The notes beneath the pieces were generated by a model that was not told the origin of the DNA, did not search any database, and was given only the letters and a program-made list of their open reading frames with translations. This document shows positions 10,396-21,999 of a DNA stretch of 64,000 nucleotides, one piece after another. Both the position numbers and the translations under genes were made by a program. Position 1 is the stretch's first letter; every line of letters begins with the position of its first letter. Origin of the DNA: Solanum dulcamara (taxonomy: Eukaryota; Streptophyta; Magnoliopsida; Solanales; Solanaceae); the NCBI RefSeq assembly GCF_947179165.1, contig NC_077238.1:39795793-39859792 (forward strand), written 5' to 3'.

Positions 10396-13300
10396 TATCA
10401 AATGATCAAACTCGTGATGAAACTGAAGATGTAGATGTGTTGGTAGTGGATGAAAGTGAAGGTGAAAAAATATACAGTGAAGGTAATTTTTTGCATATTA
10501 CATTTAACAAGTACTTATTTTCTAACATATTTTTTTTGTTGAAAAGAATAATAATATTAAACTATTGAGATATAGGAGATCCAACTTATGAATATGAATA
10601 TTGCGGTGTGTACTTCTGGTATGAGAAAAGAATCGAAAAGAAGTATAAAAATAAAAAATTAATAAAAACATAATTTTACTCTATTTTATTTATGACGCTT
10701 TCGTTATCTATTATCTCATAGATCTTTGAATTTCTAAACCGTATCTGACCTTTTATTATATTTTTATTGAGCTGAGGGTCTTTCGGAAACAACCGTCCTA
10801 TCTTGGTAGGAGTAAGGTCTGCGTACACTCTACCCTCCCCAGACCCCACGATGTGGGATTTTACTAGGTTGTTGTTGTTGTTGTTGTTGTTGTGGTAATG
10901 GAAATATAAAGCTTCCAAATCCAAAGAATCCTCCTTTTATGCTAAAGGAATTATTATTTGGATCAAGTAAATGAATTTATTTAATCAAAATAAAACTACA
11001 TTACAATATATATATATATATATATATAATGTTTATATGACAATAATTAATTGTAGGTGAAAAAAGTAACTATTTCAGAAAGAATATCCGGACTTATAAT
11101 TTCATGTTTTCATTTACATCAATAGTAGGAAAAATTGATGCATCTTCCAATCAAACAAAGGGGCCAAGAACATTCAGATTGTCTGGACAGAATTATCATA
11201 AAATTGAAAGCTTATTGCCTACTGAGGGATCTATTCCAAAATTTGCACAATTGTATATTTATGATACTTAAAATGAGGTAAAAAATAGAATTAATGTTAT
11301 CAGGTGAGTACTTATATTATTTATTATTTATATAAGTTTCATTATAATTTTAATAATCAATCATTATTATTTACATTTAACTATTTCACTTTATAGTTGC
11401 GGTGAAAGCAACAATCAAATTCATACTCAAATTGTGAATGAACTGAAGGAAATGCTAGATCAACATATGTGCTTGCAAAGACTTTTTGGATGGTTAGAGA
11501 TAGATTTCAAGTTGATCAAAGTCCAAATGTTAAACTAAGACTGATTAGGAAAAGGGAATTGGATGGAAGAAGATATAACTTGCCATCAGTCTCTGAGGTA
11601 GAAGCTTTGATTGTTGGTGATTTTGAACCAACAAATTCTGATAGGGATATAATAATTGAAAGTTGAACTGGACAACTCCAGAGAATAAATGAATTGAATG
11701 CAGCATATTTAGGTTTGCTATATCCATTACTATTTCCTTATGGCGAAGATGGATATAGAGAAGATATTCCTTTAAATAAAATTGATGAGTCAACTGGTGG
11801 AAGAAAATGTCTTAGCTCTCATATTTTTCATATAACATTCAAGAAAGGATGAATGAAGTCCCAACAGCTAAAAGATTATTTCAACAATTATTGGTTGATG
11901 GATATACAATGATGAAATCTTTCCGATTACTTTTTATTAGGCTTCATCAAACATATTTGAGATCGCATTTTTATAAAGGATTAGAAGAAGCAGTTTTGCA
12001 TGGAGACATAGAACCTTCTTCTCTAGGAGAAAGAGTTATATTGTCTTCTTCTTTCACTGGAAGAACATGTTACATGTTTTAAAATTATCAAGATGCAATG
12101 GTGGTATGTAAATGGGCTGGATATCTTAATTTATTCATTACATATACTTGCAACCCTAAATGGCATGAGATCACTAGATTTGTGCAGAGTATGAGATTGT
12201 CTCCAGAAGTTTGGTCAGCCATTATAACAAGAGTCTTTAAAATCAAATTGGATCACTTGATAAAGGATTTGTGAGACAATAAAGTTTTTGAAGATGTAAA
12301 AGCAGGTATGAAATATAATTTGTCTTATTATTATTATATTACATTTTTAATAATTAATGTACCATAATTATTTGTATTTAAAATAAATCATAAATAAAAA
12401 ATTAATAATTTTTTTCTATTTATATAGTAATTTATACGATTGAATTTCAAAAGCGTGAATTGCCTCATGCACATATCTTACTGTTTCTCCATAATAAATC
12501 TCCAAGTGTCGCTGATATTGATGAAATTATTTCAGATGAATTGCCTGATAAATTATTTGATCTGTATTATCATATGGTTGTTATAAACTTCATGAGGCAT
12601 GACCTATGTGGTTCTGTCAGAAAATCATCTTCTTGCCTGCAAAATGAAAAACGTACAAAGCATTTTCCAAAAATATTTATTCCATCTACCACAATTGATG
12701 AAGAAGGTTATCCTGTATATCGAAGAAGAGATAATGGAAGATCTACAAAGAGATTAGGTATTGATTTGGATAATCGATATGTTGTACCACACAATAGATT
12801 TTTTTTATTAAAATATGCGGCGTAAATTAATGTTGAATGGTGCATTCAATCAAGGTCAATTAAATACTTATTTAAGTATGTTACTAAAGGTCATGATCAT
12901 ATCACAACTGCTTTTTGTGATCGTGCTAATTCTTCTGATTCAAAGGTTGTTGATGAAATAAAAATATATTGTGATTGTCGATATATATCTCTACGTGAAG
13001 CAACTTGGAGAATTTTTAAATTTTCAATTCACCATAGAGAACTTTCAGTAGAAAGGTTATCTTTTCATTTATCAGGCAATCAAAATGTCATATTATCATA
13101 TGACGATCCAATTGATGTTGTTATCAATAGACCAACAGTAAAGGAATCAATGTTTTTAAGATGGTTTGAAGCAAATAAGGAATTTTCCAAAGCCAAAGAT
13201 CTAACCTATGTAGAATTTTCTTTAAAGTTTGTGTGGAAGCAACAATCTAAGAGATGGAAAAAAAGGAACACTTTATCATTTTCTATTAGAAGAATTTTCT

Positions 13301-14025
13301 TTATGCCACCTTGATCTGGTGAGCAATATTACCTTAGATTGTTATTGAATGTTGTTAAAGGTCTAACTTCTTATGAAGATATCAAAAGAATAAATAATAT
13401 TGATCATGAGACTTTTAGAGATGCATGCTATGCTTCAAGATAGATGATGACAAATAATTTGTTGATGATATAGTAGAAGCAACTCATTGGGGAATGCCAT
13501 TATATCCAAGACAATTATTTGTTCTGGAGATTGTTTATCAATCAACATGACATTTACTATCTGAAGATATTCTTCGTGAAGAAAGAAGAGTATTAGATAA
13601 TCCAGGTACTTAATAATGCTTTCACTTTATATTAATCATATTATAAAACATGACTTTTTTTTAAAAATTAATCAATAATTTTTTTTGATTTAATTTATTA
13701 TATTAATATGTTTAAATGCTTTTTCAAAAGCTTATCTAACAGATGCAGATTTGAAAAATCAATGCTTTCAAAAGGTAGAAAGCTTTTTAAAAGGTTGTGG
13801 AGAGAAGTTTTCTAGATTTTCCAACAATGTTGATTCTTGTATATAATGAGGATGAGGTTGATAATAGAAACATATTAATTCGTGATGAAATGTGTTACAA
13901 TAGACGCGCTTTAGCTGATGAACATCATGAATTGGTACAAATTTTAACTTATGAGCTGAAAGCAGTTTATAAAAAGATTATGATAGCAGTTAATAAAAAT
14001 ATAAGTGGATTTTTCTTTTTATATG
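10396..14025 (+). pseudogene. Helitron Rep-helicase, N-terminal and Rep part, interrupted
   Basis: Decayed, intron-containing coding region of an autonomous Helitron. Recognisable blocks in order: CGVYFWYEKR (10,600), IKLPNPKNPPFMLKELL (10,900), FSFTSIVGKID and FRLSGQNYHKI (11,110-11,210), TPEFAQLYIYDT-like (11,250), the FITYTCNP segment (12,130), and the HUH motif PHAHILLFL (12,466). Then KYVTKGHDH (12,870), CRYISLREATWRIF (12,975) and, toward the end, the helicase lead-in LKAVYKKIM...NISGFFFLY (13,955-14,024). Apparent introns lie at 11,305-11,396 and 12,306-12,427 (GT...AG). Many stops and frameshifts break it. The frame ends exactly where a gypsy LTR begins at 14,026; helicase coding resumes at 24,229 without the Walker A region. 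Confidence 0.9.
10769..10894 (+). mobile_element. TS-type SINE, 3' part
   Basis: Contains GAGCTGAGGGTCTTTCGGAA, AAGGTCTGCGTACACTCTAC and CCCCAGACCCCAC, ending in eight TTG units. This is the well-known body and TTG tail of the Solanaceae TS SINE family. The tRNA-like 5' part is not evident, so the copy is probably 5'-truncated. It separates two consecutive Helitron protein blocks (CGVYFWYEKR and IKLPNPKNPP). I could not define a target duplication. Confidence 0.85.
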
Positions 14026-14490
14026 TGTCACGATCCAACCCTGCGGACCACGACTGGGGTCTGACTTGGGCCCCCATATATGTATCTAGCGGATGTAACT
14101 ATCAATATAAGAACTATACATAAGAACCCCAGTGGGTCATAGCATTTTCATGCCTGTTGCCTTTTTCATTTGTATCTTATCATGAAAGAGCGTGCCAGCC
14201 AATAAGGCTGCTATAGTATCTTAATATTTACAATACATCATGTAGACATAACTGAACAGAACTTATATGTATAACCCACACATATGTCTGCAGACCTCTA
14301 AGAACATTAATAGTAACATATGGCGAGACAGGGGCCCCGTCGTACCCCTGAATAAACAAATATATACATAGGAGGTTTGGTACTACAACTCGGCTCTAAA
14401 TCAATGGAGCTTCTTCCAAACTGGCTGAGTGGAATCCTAAGCTGGCGGACTCCCAAAACCTGTGTCTGTACCTGCGGGCATAAAATGCAG

Positions 14491-14509
14491 CCCCCCGAAG
14501 AAAGGGGGG
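14491..14509. other. C6/G6 hairpin in the LTR
   Basis: CCCCCC, a 7-nt loop GAAGAAA, then GGGGGG. In the sense of the element it lies immediately after a GTAC...GTACTGA motif (14,510-14,535). The same arrangement is found in other LTR families in this window. Confidence 0.75.
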
Positions 14510-14732
14510 TCAGTACGACATATGTACTGAGTATATAAGCATAACATAATTGAGATAACAACTGAAACAGGAATGCAGGAAATCAAGTATAGCATTTAGT
14601 AGGATATTGTACCTGCACCTCATAAAATAAATTTCTGTCTACCAGTATCACGTACCGTATCTAGCACGCTCGGGGACTCAATATTACAAATACATCATCT
14701 ATCATGATAGGCATATGCATATTATTAGCGCT

Positions 14733-14940
14733 GTGGAACGTACAGCCCAATCCATATATATCAAGTTAGTGTCGAGGAGCGTTTAGCCTGATCCATATAT
14801 ATAACAGGTTAGTGCCAAGGAACGTACGACCCGATCCCTATACATAACAGGTTAGTGCCGAGGAAAGTATGGCCCAATCCCTATACATAATAGGTTAGTG
14901 TCGAAGAACATTCGGCCCGATCCCTATATAATATAATAAT
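14733..14940. repeat. 43-bp LTR minisatellite, 5 copies
   Basis: Units run from GAGGAACGTACGGCCCGATC through CCTATACATAACAGGTTAGT. Alignable starts at 14,733, 14,774, 14,817, 14,860 and 14,903 give spacings of 41, 43, 43 and 43 bp. Lies about 200 bp from the hairpin module. Confidence 0.88.
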
Positions 14941-15009
14941 GCATATACATGCACATAAAACTTGGTAGCATAACAAACATTTCCCGAATATCATCATAAG
15001 GTGTGTCAA

Positions 15010-15640
15010 AGAGTCTCTAGGTATAGGATCTTACACCTCCAGTCATTATTCAGCATATAGAAGGCTCAGAGGTCATAGTTCAACTACTTCATAGCCCTTA
15101 TCATTTAAAAGTGAGTCCAAGTCATGAGTCACATCCAGAACCTGTAAATGGAATTGTATCTAACTCATATCATATATCGTTTTACTTACATTAAGCTACT
15201 TCAAGAAAACAAAGAGATAGGCTTTACGTGTATTACTTTTTATCACGTAGAAGGCTTACAAGACCATAACTCAACCATCGCGAAAGTTCTAACATTAAGA
15301 AGTGACTAAGATTAACGAGTTATGCTCAGGGTTCTAAGAATGGAACTTCTTCCACATCACACATACCAACCACTTATGGCTAACACATGCCACAAGAAAA
15401 GAAGAGTTAAGCTTTACATACACTACTTTTCAACATATAGAAGACTTGAAGGATGGGAGCTTAACTATTTTAAGAGTCTTAACATTCAAAAGTGAGTACG
15501 AATTATGAATCATGAATCATGTTCAGAGCTCATGAATAGAGTTACCCCAAGCTTGATACATATATTATTTGTCACTTAAATCTAAGACATGCCCAAAAGA
15601 AAGAAAAGATAGGCTTTACATACCTCTTACAGATTAATCT
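15010..15640. repeat. Degenerate ~200-bp tandem repeat, about 3 copies
   Basis: The phrase GATAGGCTTTAC and its purine-rich lead-in (AAGAAA...AAGA) recur near 15,212, 15,406 and 15,608. The intervening text repeats loosely (CATAGAAGGCT / CATATAGAAGACTTG). Spacing is about 195-200 bp. Confidence 0.6.
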
Positions 15641-17028
15641 TTACTGCATTCGCCTCGTCATCCTCTGAACCTATTTAACATGAAAGCAATATGAATATCA
15701 ACAACCCTAGACTTTTCAGCGTCTTAAGTTGTACATGAGTATTCATAGAACTCATTTCCTCGCTCGCTTTCTCGACTAGTTCTTTAGTTAGCTAGAGAGT
15801 TAATGGAAATCAGGCAGCACCTCCCCTATAACATGTCCTATCCAAATTTCCAATTACATCCCTAAGAAATACAACCAACCAACAACAACAACCTGCAGCA
15901 TATATACAAGCAATTCACTTCAACATTACATAATACAAACTCCAAGCGACTCGCTCAAAGTTACGATATCAAAATAGGGTTTTTAGTTTCTAGTTCATAA
16001 AACCTTTAACCGTACAAAGTGGAGGGTCGTGTGGCTTCAACCAGCAGCTTCCCAACTATTTTAGAATACTTTTAGGCCCTGCAACATATCACCGCGCACC
16101 TGCAGCCACACACCACAAGCACAACACCTTGCTTCGACTATAATTTAACTATAGCAACTCTAATTTGGTTTGCTTCGAACGTCAAGCATATTTATGGAAT
16201 TTACCTATTTCCAGCCACTTACACAACGTATAAAATACTTCATAACCACACCATAAACTCTAAATTGAAAGGAAAACCCTTACCTTAACCTAAACTCGTC
16301 AAACTCGCCAAAATTATCAAAACGTGAATTCTGGACAGCCTACTATCTTGTATTGTCACTTAGTTTCGAAAGGGTAATTGAGGGAAACAGGATTTTTATC
16401 CTCAATGAAAGCTATATAAATGTGTCTTAGGGTCGCATATAATTTCGAATCACCTCTACAACAATTTTGTACAAAACAATATGCCCAAATTACCAATAGC
16501 AGTTCTTGTAGAATTTCTAAAATAAAATCTGGTAGCAGCTCCCCCATGCTTCACCACCCTTTTTCGAGTAGAGAAAAGCAAAACTGGGTTTTAGAGGCTA
16601 AATAAAAGTTATATCCCTATGAAATAGCTTTTCAAAATATCTTGAATCGCTTGATTTTGTGTCTACATAAGAATTGTTAGGATTTTGTGTCTATATAAGA
16701 ATTGTAGATATGGAAGTCTAGTTTTATGTCGTTCAAGAATCAATAAATTTGGAGTAACGTACAGTGAGATATGATTTTTCTTCTATAAATACTCCATTCT
16801 GTCAAAGCATCCTATCTTACAACAATTAATTTATTTGACCTACTTAACCTCCGAAAATTAAAATATGATCTTCCAAAAAGTTATAGGTAATACTATTGTG
16901 GTTACTTAAAAATTTGAATCACCTAATTTGGACAATTTTATAAAAAGTTATGTCCAAAATACAAAGGTTATATTATTTTTTTGGCGAGAATTGAAACATT
17001 GTATACAACGTTTTTAGGGAATGTTACA

Positions 17029-17043
17029 TTATCTCCCCCTTGG
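17029..17043 (-). other. Polypurine tract of the mosaic unit
   Basis: Plus strand TTATCTCCCCCTTGG directly inside the LTR end, i.e. CCAAGGGGGAGATAA on the element strand. This is the plus-strand priming site for reverse transcription. It confirms the minus orientation and the left LTR boundary. Confidence 0.8.
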
Positions 17044-17231
17044 GAACAGTCGTCCTTGAATGAGAAAAGACTTAGATTGAGTAGAGTAGAGTGTAAACCA
17101 ACAATCCATCATTAATTCAATAGTGTAATTTAAAACATCATTTGAAATATATTTCATAATTTTGCAAGCATAAGATAAGAAAAGTTGAGATGCAAAGATT
17201 TCAAGTAATTGAGCAAGTACAACTTAATACC

Positions 17232-20200
17232 TTAGGTTTGGGTAGAGGGAAAAAGATAAAGGTATCGCTTAATCATATCCGCTTCCCATGTTGCACTTTC
17301 TATTTGTTGATTCCTCCAAAGGACTTTAACAGATGCAACTTCTTTGTTCCTCAATCTCTTAACTTGCCGGTCCAAAATTTTGACAGAAACTTCTTCATAA
17401 GTCAAGTTTTCTTCAATATTCACTACTCCCATAGGTACAATGGAACTAGAATCACCCACACCTTTTTTCAACATAGACACATGAAACACCGAATGAACCA
17501 TGGATATTTCCAATGGTAATTCCAACTCATATGCAACATTGCCAACACATCTCACGATTCTATAAGTCCCTACATACCTAGGGCTCATTTTTCCCCTTTT
17601 TATCAAATCGAACCACACCCTTCATGGGTGAAACTTTCAGATACACCCAATCGTCCATATTAAACTCAAGATCCCTTCTTCTAGTGTCGGAATAGGACTT
17701 TTGACGACTTTGAGCCATCTTGAACCTTTCTTTAATGATCTTCACCTTCTCTAAAGCATCAACTACCAAATCAGGGCCCAACAAGGTCATCTCGCCTCCT
17801 TCGAACCAACCAACCGATGATCTATATTGTCTCCTATATAAAGCCTCAAACGGTGCCATCTCAATACTTGAGTGGTAACTATTATTATTATCAAACTCGA
17901 TGAGCGGTAAATAATCATCCCAATTTCCTTTAAACTCCAACATACAAGACCTTAACATATCCTCTAGTGATTGAATCGTCCTTTCGGTTTGCCCATCCGT
18001 TTGAGGATGGAATGCTGTGCTCAACTTTACCTTAGTACCGAGGACTTTTTGAAATGATCTCCAGAAGTGAGAAGTGAATTGGGTACCACGATCTAAAATA
18101 ATAGATAATGGCATACCATGAAACCTCACCAACTCCCAAATATATAACTTGGCATAGTCTTTGGCACCATAGGAAGTCTTAACTGGCAGGAAGTGAGCTC
18201 ACTTAGTCATTCTATCAATAATTACCCAAATCGAGTCATGACGCTTCTGGATATGAGGCAAACCCACTACAAAATCCATATTCACATCTTTCCACTTCCA
18301 AGTAGGAATTTCAATGTATTGGGCTAGGCCACCCGACCTTTGATGTTCGGCCTTCACTTGTTGGCAATTCGTATATTCGGACACAAACCTTGCTATGTCC
18401 TTTTTCATGCCACCCCACCAATACAACTCTTTTAAGTCTCGGTACATTTTTGTTAAACCGGGATGAATGGAGTATGTAGAATTATGAGCCTCCATCAAGA
18501 TCAAACTCCTTAAGCCATCAACATCTGGAACACATATCTGACCTTGGTAGTACAACACCCCATCTCCCCCTTGGGAAAAGAACTCTATCTTCTTTTCCTT
18601 TACCAACTTCTTTAACTCGATAAACTTTGGGTCAAGATCTTGCTTTGATTTAACATCCACCATCAAAGAGGATTCAGACCTATTTTGAACAACCATACCA
18701 CCATCATTAGTACCACACAACTTCACCCCTAATCTAGCCAATCGGTGAACATCTTTCACCGACTCTCTCTTCATTTCATCCATATGGGCCACACTCCCTA
18801 TAGACACTCTACTAAGTGTATCAGAAACCACATTGGATTTACTCGGATGATAGTGCACACTCATGTCATAGTCCTTAAGGAGTTCTAGCCACCTCTTTTG
18901 CCTTAGATTAAGGTTCTTTTGGGTGAACACATATTGAAGACTTTTATGATCAGTATACACATCCACATGCACCCCATAGAGGTAATGCCTCCAAATCTTC
19001 AGAGCAAAAACAACGGCTGCCAATTCAAGGTCATGGGTTGGATAGTTACGCTCATGCACCTTTAATTGCCTAGAAGCATAGGCTATGACCTTGCCATTTT
19101 GTATTAAGACACATCATAAACCAATCTTTGAAGCATCACAATAAACTACAAACCCTTCTAATCCTTCTGGGAGAGTCAAAATAAGAGCATAGGTAAGTCG
19201 ATCTTTCAAGGTCTAGAAATTCTTTTCACACTCATTAGTCCATATGAATTTGGCTTTCTTTTGGGTCAATTTTGTCATAGGAGATGAGATGGAATAAAAA
19301 CCTTTGATGAACCTTCTATAGTACTCGGCTAGACCCAAGAAGCTCCTAATATCTGAAGGAGAGAAGGTCTAGGCCAATTCTTGACTGAATCTGTTTTCTT
19401 AGGATCAACCTTGATTCCATCATCGGATACTACGTGATCAAGAAATGCCACCTCCTTTAACCAAAATTCACACTTACTAAATTTTGCAAACAATTATCTA
19501 TCCCTCAATGTTTGAAGCACAACTCTCAATTGATTTTTATGTTCTTCCTCACCCCGAGAGTAAATCAAAATATCATTAATGAAGACCACCACAAAAGTAT
19601 CAAGGTAAGGTTTGAACACCCTATTCATCAAGTCCATGAGTATCGCCGGTGCATTTGTCAATCCAAAACTCATCACCATAAACTCAAAGTGACCATACCT
19701 TGTTCGAAAGGCTGTTTTGGGAATGTCACACTCCCTCACCCATAGTTGGTGATAGACGAACCGAAGGTCGATCTTGGAGAAATGACTTGTCTATTGCAAT
19801 TGATCAAATAAGTTATCTATTCTAGGGAGTGGGTACTTATTCTTAATGGTCATCTTATTTAATTGCTGGTAGTCTATGCACATTCGAAGTGACCCATCCT
19901 TATTTCTCATAAATAGAATGGGAGCACCCCATGGCGAAATACTTGGTCTTATGAACCCCTTCTCTAACAAGTCCTTTAATTGTTCCTTCAACTCTTTCAA
20001 TTCTGCTGGGGCCATACGGTAAGGAGGAATAGAGATAGGTTAGGTATTGGGGAGGAAATCGATACCAAAATCAACTTCTCTTTTGGGAGGGACACCAGGA
20101 TTGTCATCGGGAAAGACATCGGGGAATTCATTGACTATAGGAACCGACTCAAGAGGAGGACTTTTATAGTTGACATCCCTAACCCTCATAATGTGGTAAA

Positions 20201-20640
20201 TACAACCCTTAGACATTAGTTTTCGGGCCTTAAGATAAGAAATGAACTTACCCTTTACCACCGAATCATGACCCTCCCATTCAATAACAGGCTCATTTAG
20301 AAATTAGAACTTGACTCGATGAGTCCTATAATCTATGGAAGTATAAGATGCATGTAATCAATCCATCCTAAAAATGACATCGAAATCTATCATGTCAAGC
20401 TCAATGAGATCACAAGAAATAACTTTATGCAACATGGACACAAGGCAACCCCAATAGACCTTTCTAGCAATAACCGACTCACCAAATAGTGTAGACACAA
20501 AATAGGGCTCTAATAATATTTCAGGTAAAACATCAAATCTATTAGAAAGGAATGGAGTAACAAAATATAAATTTGCACCCAGTTTTAATAGTGCATACAC
20601 ATCAAAAGACAAGACCTTTAACATACCAGTAATGACATTG
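17232..20640 (-). pseudogene. pol: Tekay/Del-like pol: protease, RT, RNase H, integrase, chromodomain
   Basis: Read from 20,640 downward. Protease region with DVYALLKLGAN in place of the usual D-[PS]-G-A, so the catalytic Asp is gone. RT blocks are [42 protein letters not shown] and FINDILIYS; the catalytic dyad reads N-D instead of D-D. RNase H follows ([32 protein letters not shown]). In the integrase zinc finger the H-H pair is intact, but the first Cys of the CxxC pair is Tyr (EYTNCQQVK); the DDE core has [17 protein letters not shown] and TERTIQ. It ends with a group II chromodomain-like tail (ILDRQVKRLRNKEVASVKVLW ... ATWEAD). Several stops, such as MD*LHASY and NT*PISIPP, make it non-functional. 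The lineage call rests on the chromodomain tail and tRNA-iMet priming. Confidence 0.9.
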
Positions 20641-21785
20641 GGTGCATCCTCAACCTCTCATCTCCCATGCAAGGCATAAAAGTGGTTGGTGCGTTGGACA
20701 CCTCCTTGGACTTTTGACCATGAGAAATTTGGCCTTGAGGCCTACCACCACCATCTCTATAATCCTTAGCATGGTAGTCCAGCTTGCCACACTTAAAGCA
20801 TGTATTGGAGCCGGCTAAGCATTTATCTTTGTGAGTTCTTTCACACTTCTTGCAAGCGGGGAATGTTTGAGTAGCAACATTCTCTCTTGGAACTATTGGT
20901 TTACCACTCTTGTCCTTGTTGAACCTTGGAGGAGGATTATTGGTGGAACCTTGTCCCACAAATAGTTGCCCACCTTGGCCTTTGCCATTGTTACCATAAT
21001 TGGACCTTTAAGGGTTAAACCCTCTACCATCCACTTTAGCCTTTTTGAACCCCCTTGATCTCTCCCTAAGCTTCTCTTCTTCAATTTGTTCTGCGTAAGT
21101 CATTAACCGAGAGATGTCTATATCTTTGACCAATATAGTCATTTTACACTCCTTGGACACCAAGCTTGAGACACCAGAAATAAACTTGCTCATCCTACTT
21201 TTGGGTCGGAGACCATGAAGGGAGCATACTTTGACAACTTAGTGAATTTGAGAGCATACTCCCCCACGCTCATACTCCCTTGATGGAGGTTGATAAACTC
21301 TTGGATTTTGGCCTCCCTTAGCTCCAATGGGAAGAAGCGGTCTAGAAAGGCACCTTTGAACTCTTTCCATCCTATCGGCCCTATTTCTTCATCCCTCTCA
21401 ATAGCCCATTGTTCATACCACACTCAAGCCATACCTTTGAGTTGATAGGCCACTAGCTCGGCCTTCTCATTTTGTGGCATACCCATGATAGACACAATCC
21501 GGTACACCTCATTAATGAACTCCATAGGGTCCTCATCTAGTTTAGAACCATCAAACTCGGGCGGATTCATCCTTTGGAAATCCCAAATCTTAGAGGATGG
21601 ATTTTGCATTTGGTGAGGAGGAACACCTAGATGCCCTTGGTTAGCTACGATTTGAGTTAATAAAGTAATAACACTGCAAAACTTGGCATGGGTTACCCTA
21701 TCCTCATGATGTGAAGCATTGTGAACCAGAGGAGTTTGGTCCTCATCGTCAACCCTTGCTCTTCGAGGTGCTCTTCACGAGTCAT
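20641..21785 (-). pseudogene. gag: Tekay/Del-like gag
   Basis: Gag of the mosaic unit. An ATG at 21,785 starts a frame that breaks at once; the family-like frame (ARVDDEDQTPLVHNA) is open slightly downstream. Then come MNPPEFDGSKLDEDPMEFI, the capsid core (WKEFKGAFLDRFFPLELREA, EYALKFTKLSKYAP) and RLMTYAEQIEEEKLRE. The single CCHC zinc knuckle (near 20,800) has lost two ligands: the His and the last Cys are both Tyr (CFKCGKLDYHAKDY). An in-frame stop follows LKGMA. Non-functional. Confidence 0.88.
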
Positions 21786-21983
21786 TATCTAGAAAACATG
21801 AAACAGGTCATTAGTTAAAGGAAAGCTTAGGACACTCTAAGGCACGATATGAACTTAAAAGAAGTGAAAATTTTCCTAAACGCCTCATAGTCTCCTATTC
21901 ATAATTGTGGCGCGTTTCATAACTATGAACAAGACCCTATTCGATGCGGTATATTGGACTCCAAGGACTATTCAAAACCTCGA

Positions 21984-21995
21984 GCTCTGATACCA
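21984..21995 (-). other. tRNA-iMet primer-binding site
   Basis: Minus strand TGGTATCAGAGC, complementary to the 3' end of initiator tRNA-Met, 4 nt from the LTR end at 22,000. Typical of chromovirus gypsy elements. Confidence 0.88.
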
Positions 21996-21999
21996 AATT

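Larger units (their letters stand above)
14026..17028 (-). mobile_element. Left LTR of the mosaic unit, chimeric
   Basis: Starts TGTCACGATCC and ends GGGAATGTTACA. 14,026 to about 16,650 resembles the LTR remnant at the start of the window (reverse complement of about 1-620). 16,653-17,028 matches the end of the 22,000 LTR. At the switch point an almost identical 26-bp segment (GATTTTGTGTCTA...AGAATTGT) occurs twice in a row at 16,653 and 16,679. It contains a 43-bp minisatellite, a ~200-bp tandem repeat and the C6/G6 hairpin. Confidence 0.8.

Noticed and set aside
10676..10924. 82-codon minus-strand frame with poly-Asn
   Set aside because: It is the complement of the TS SINE tail (TTG repeats read as Asn).
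17190..17519. 109-codon plus-strand frame opposite pol
   Set aside because: Shadow of the minus-strand integrase/chromodomain coding.
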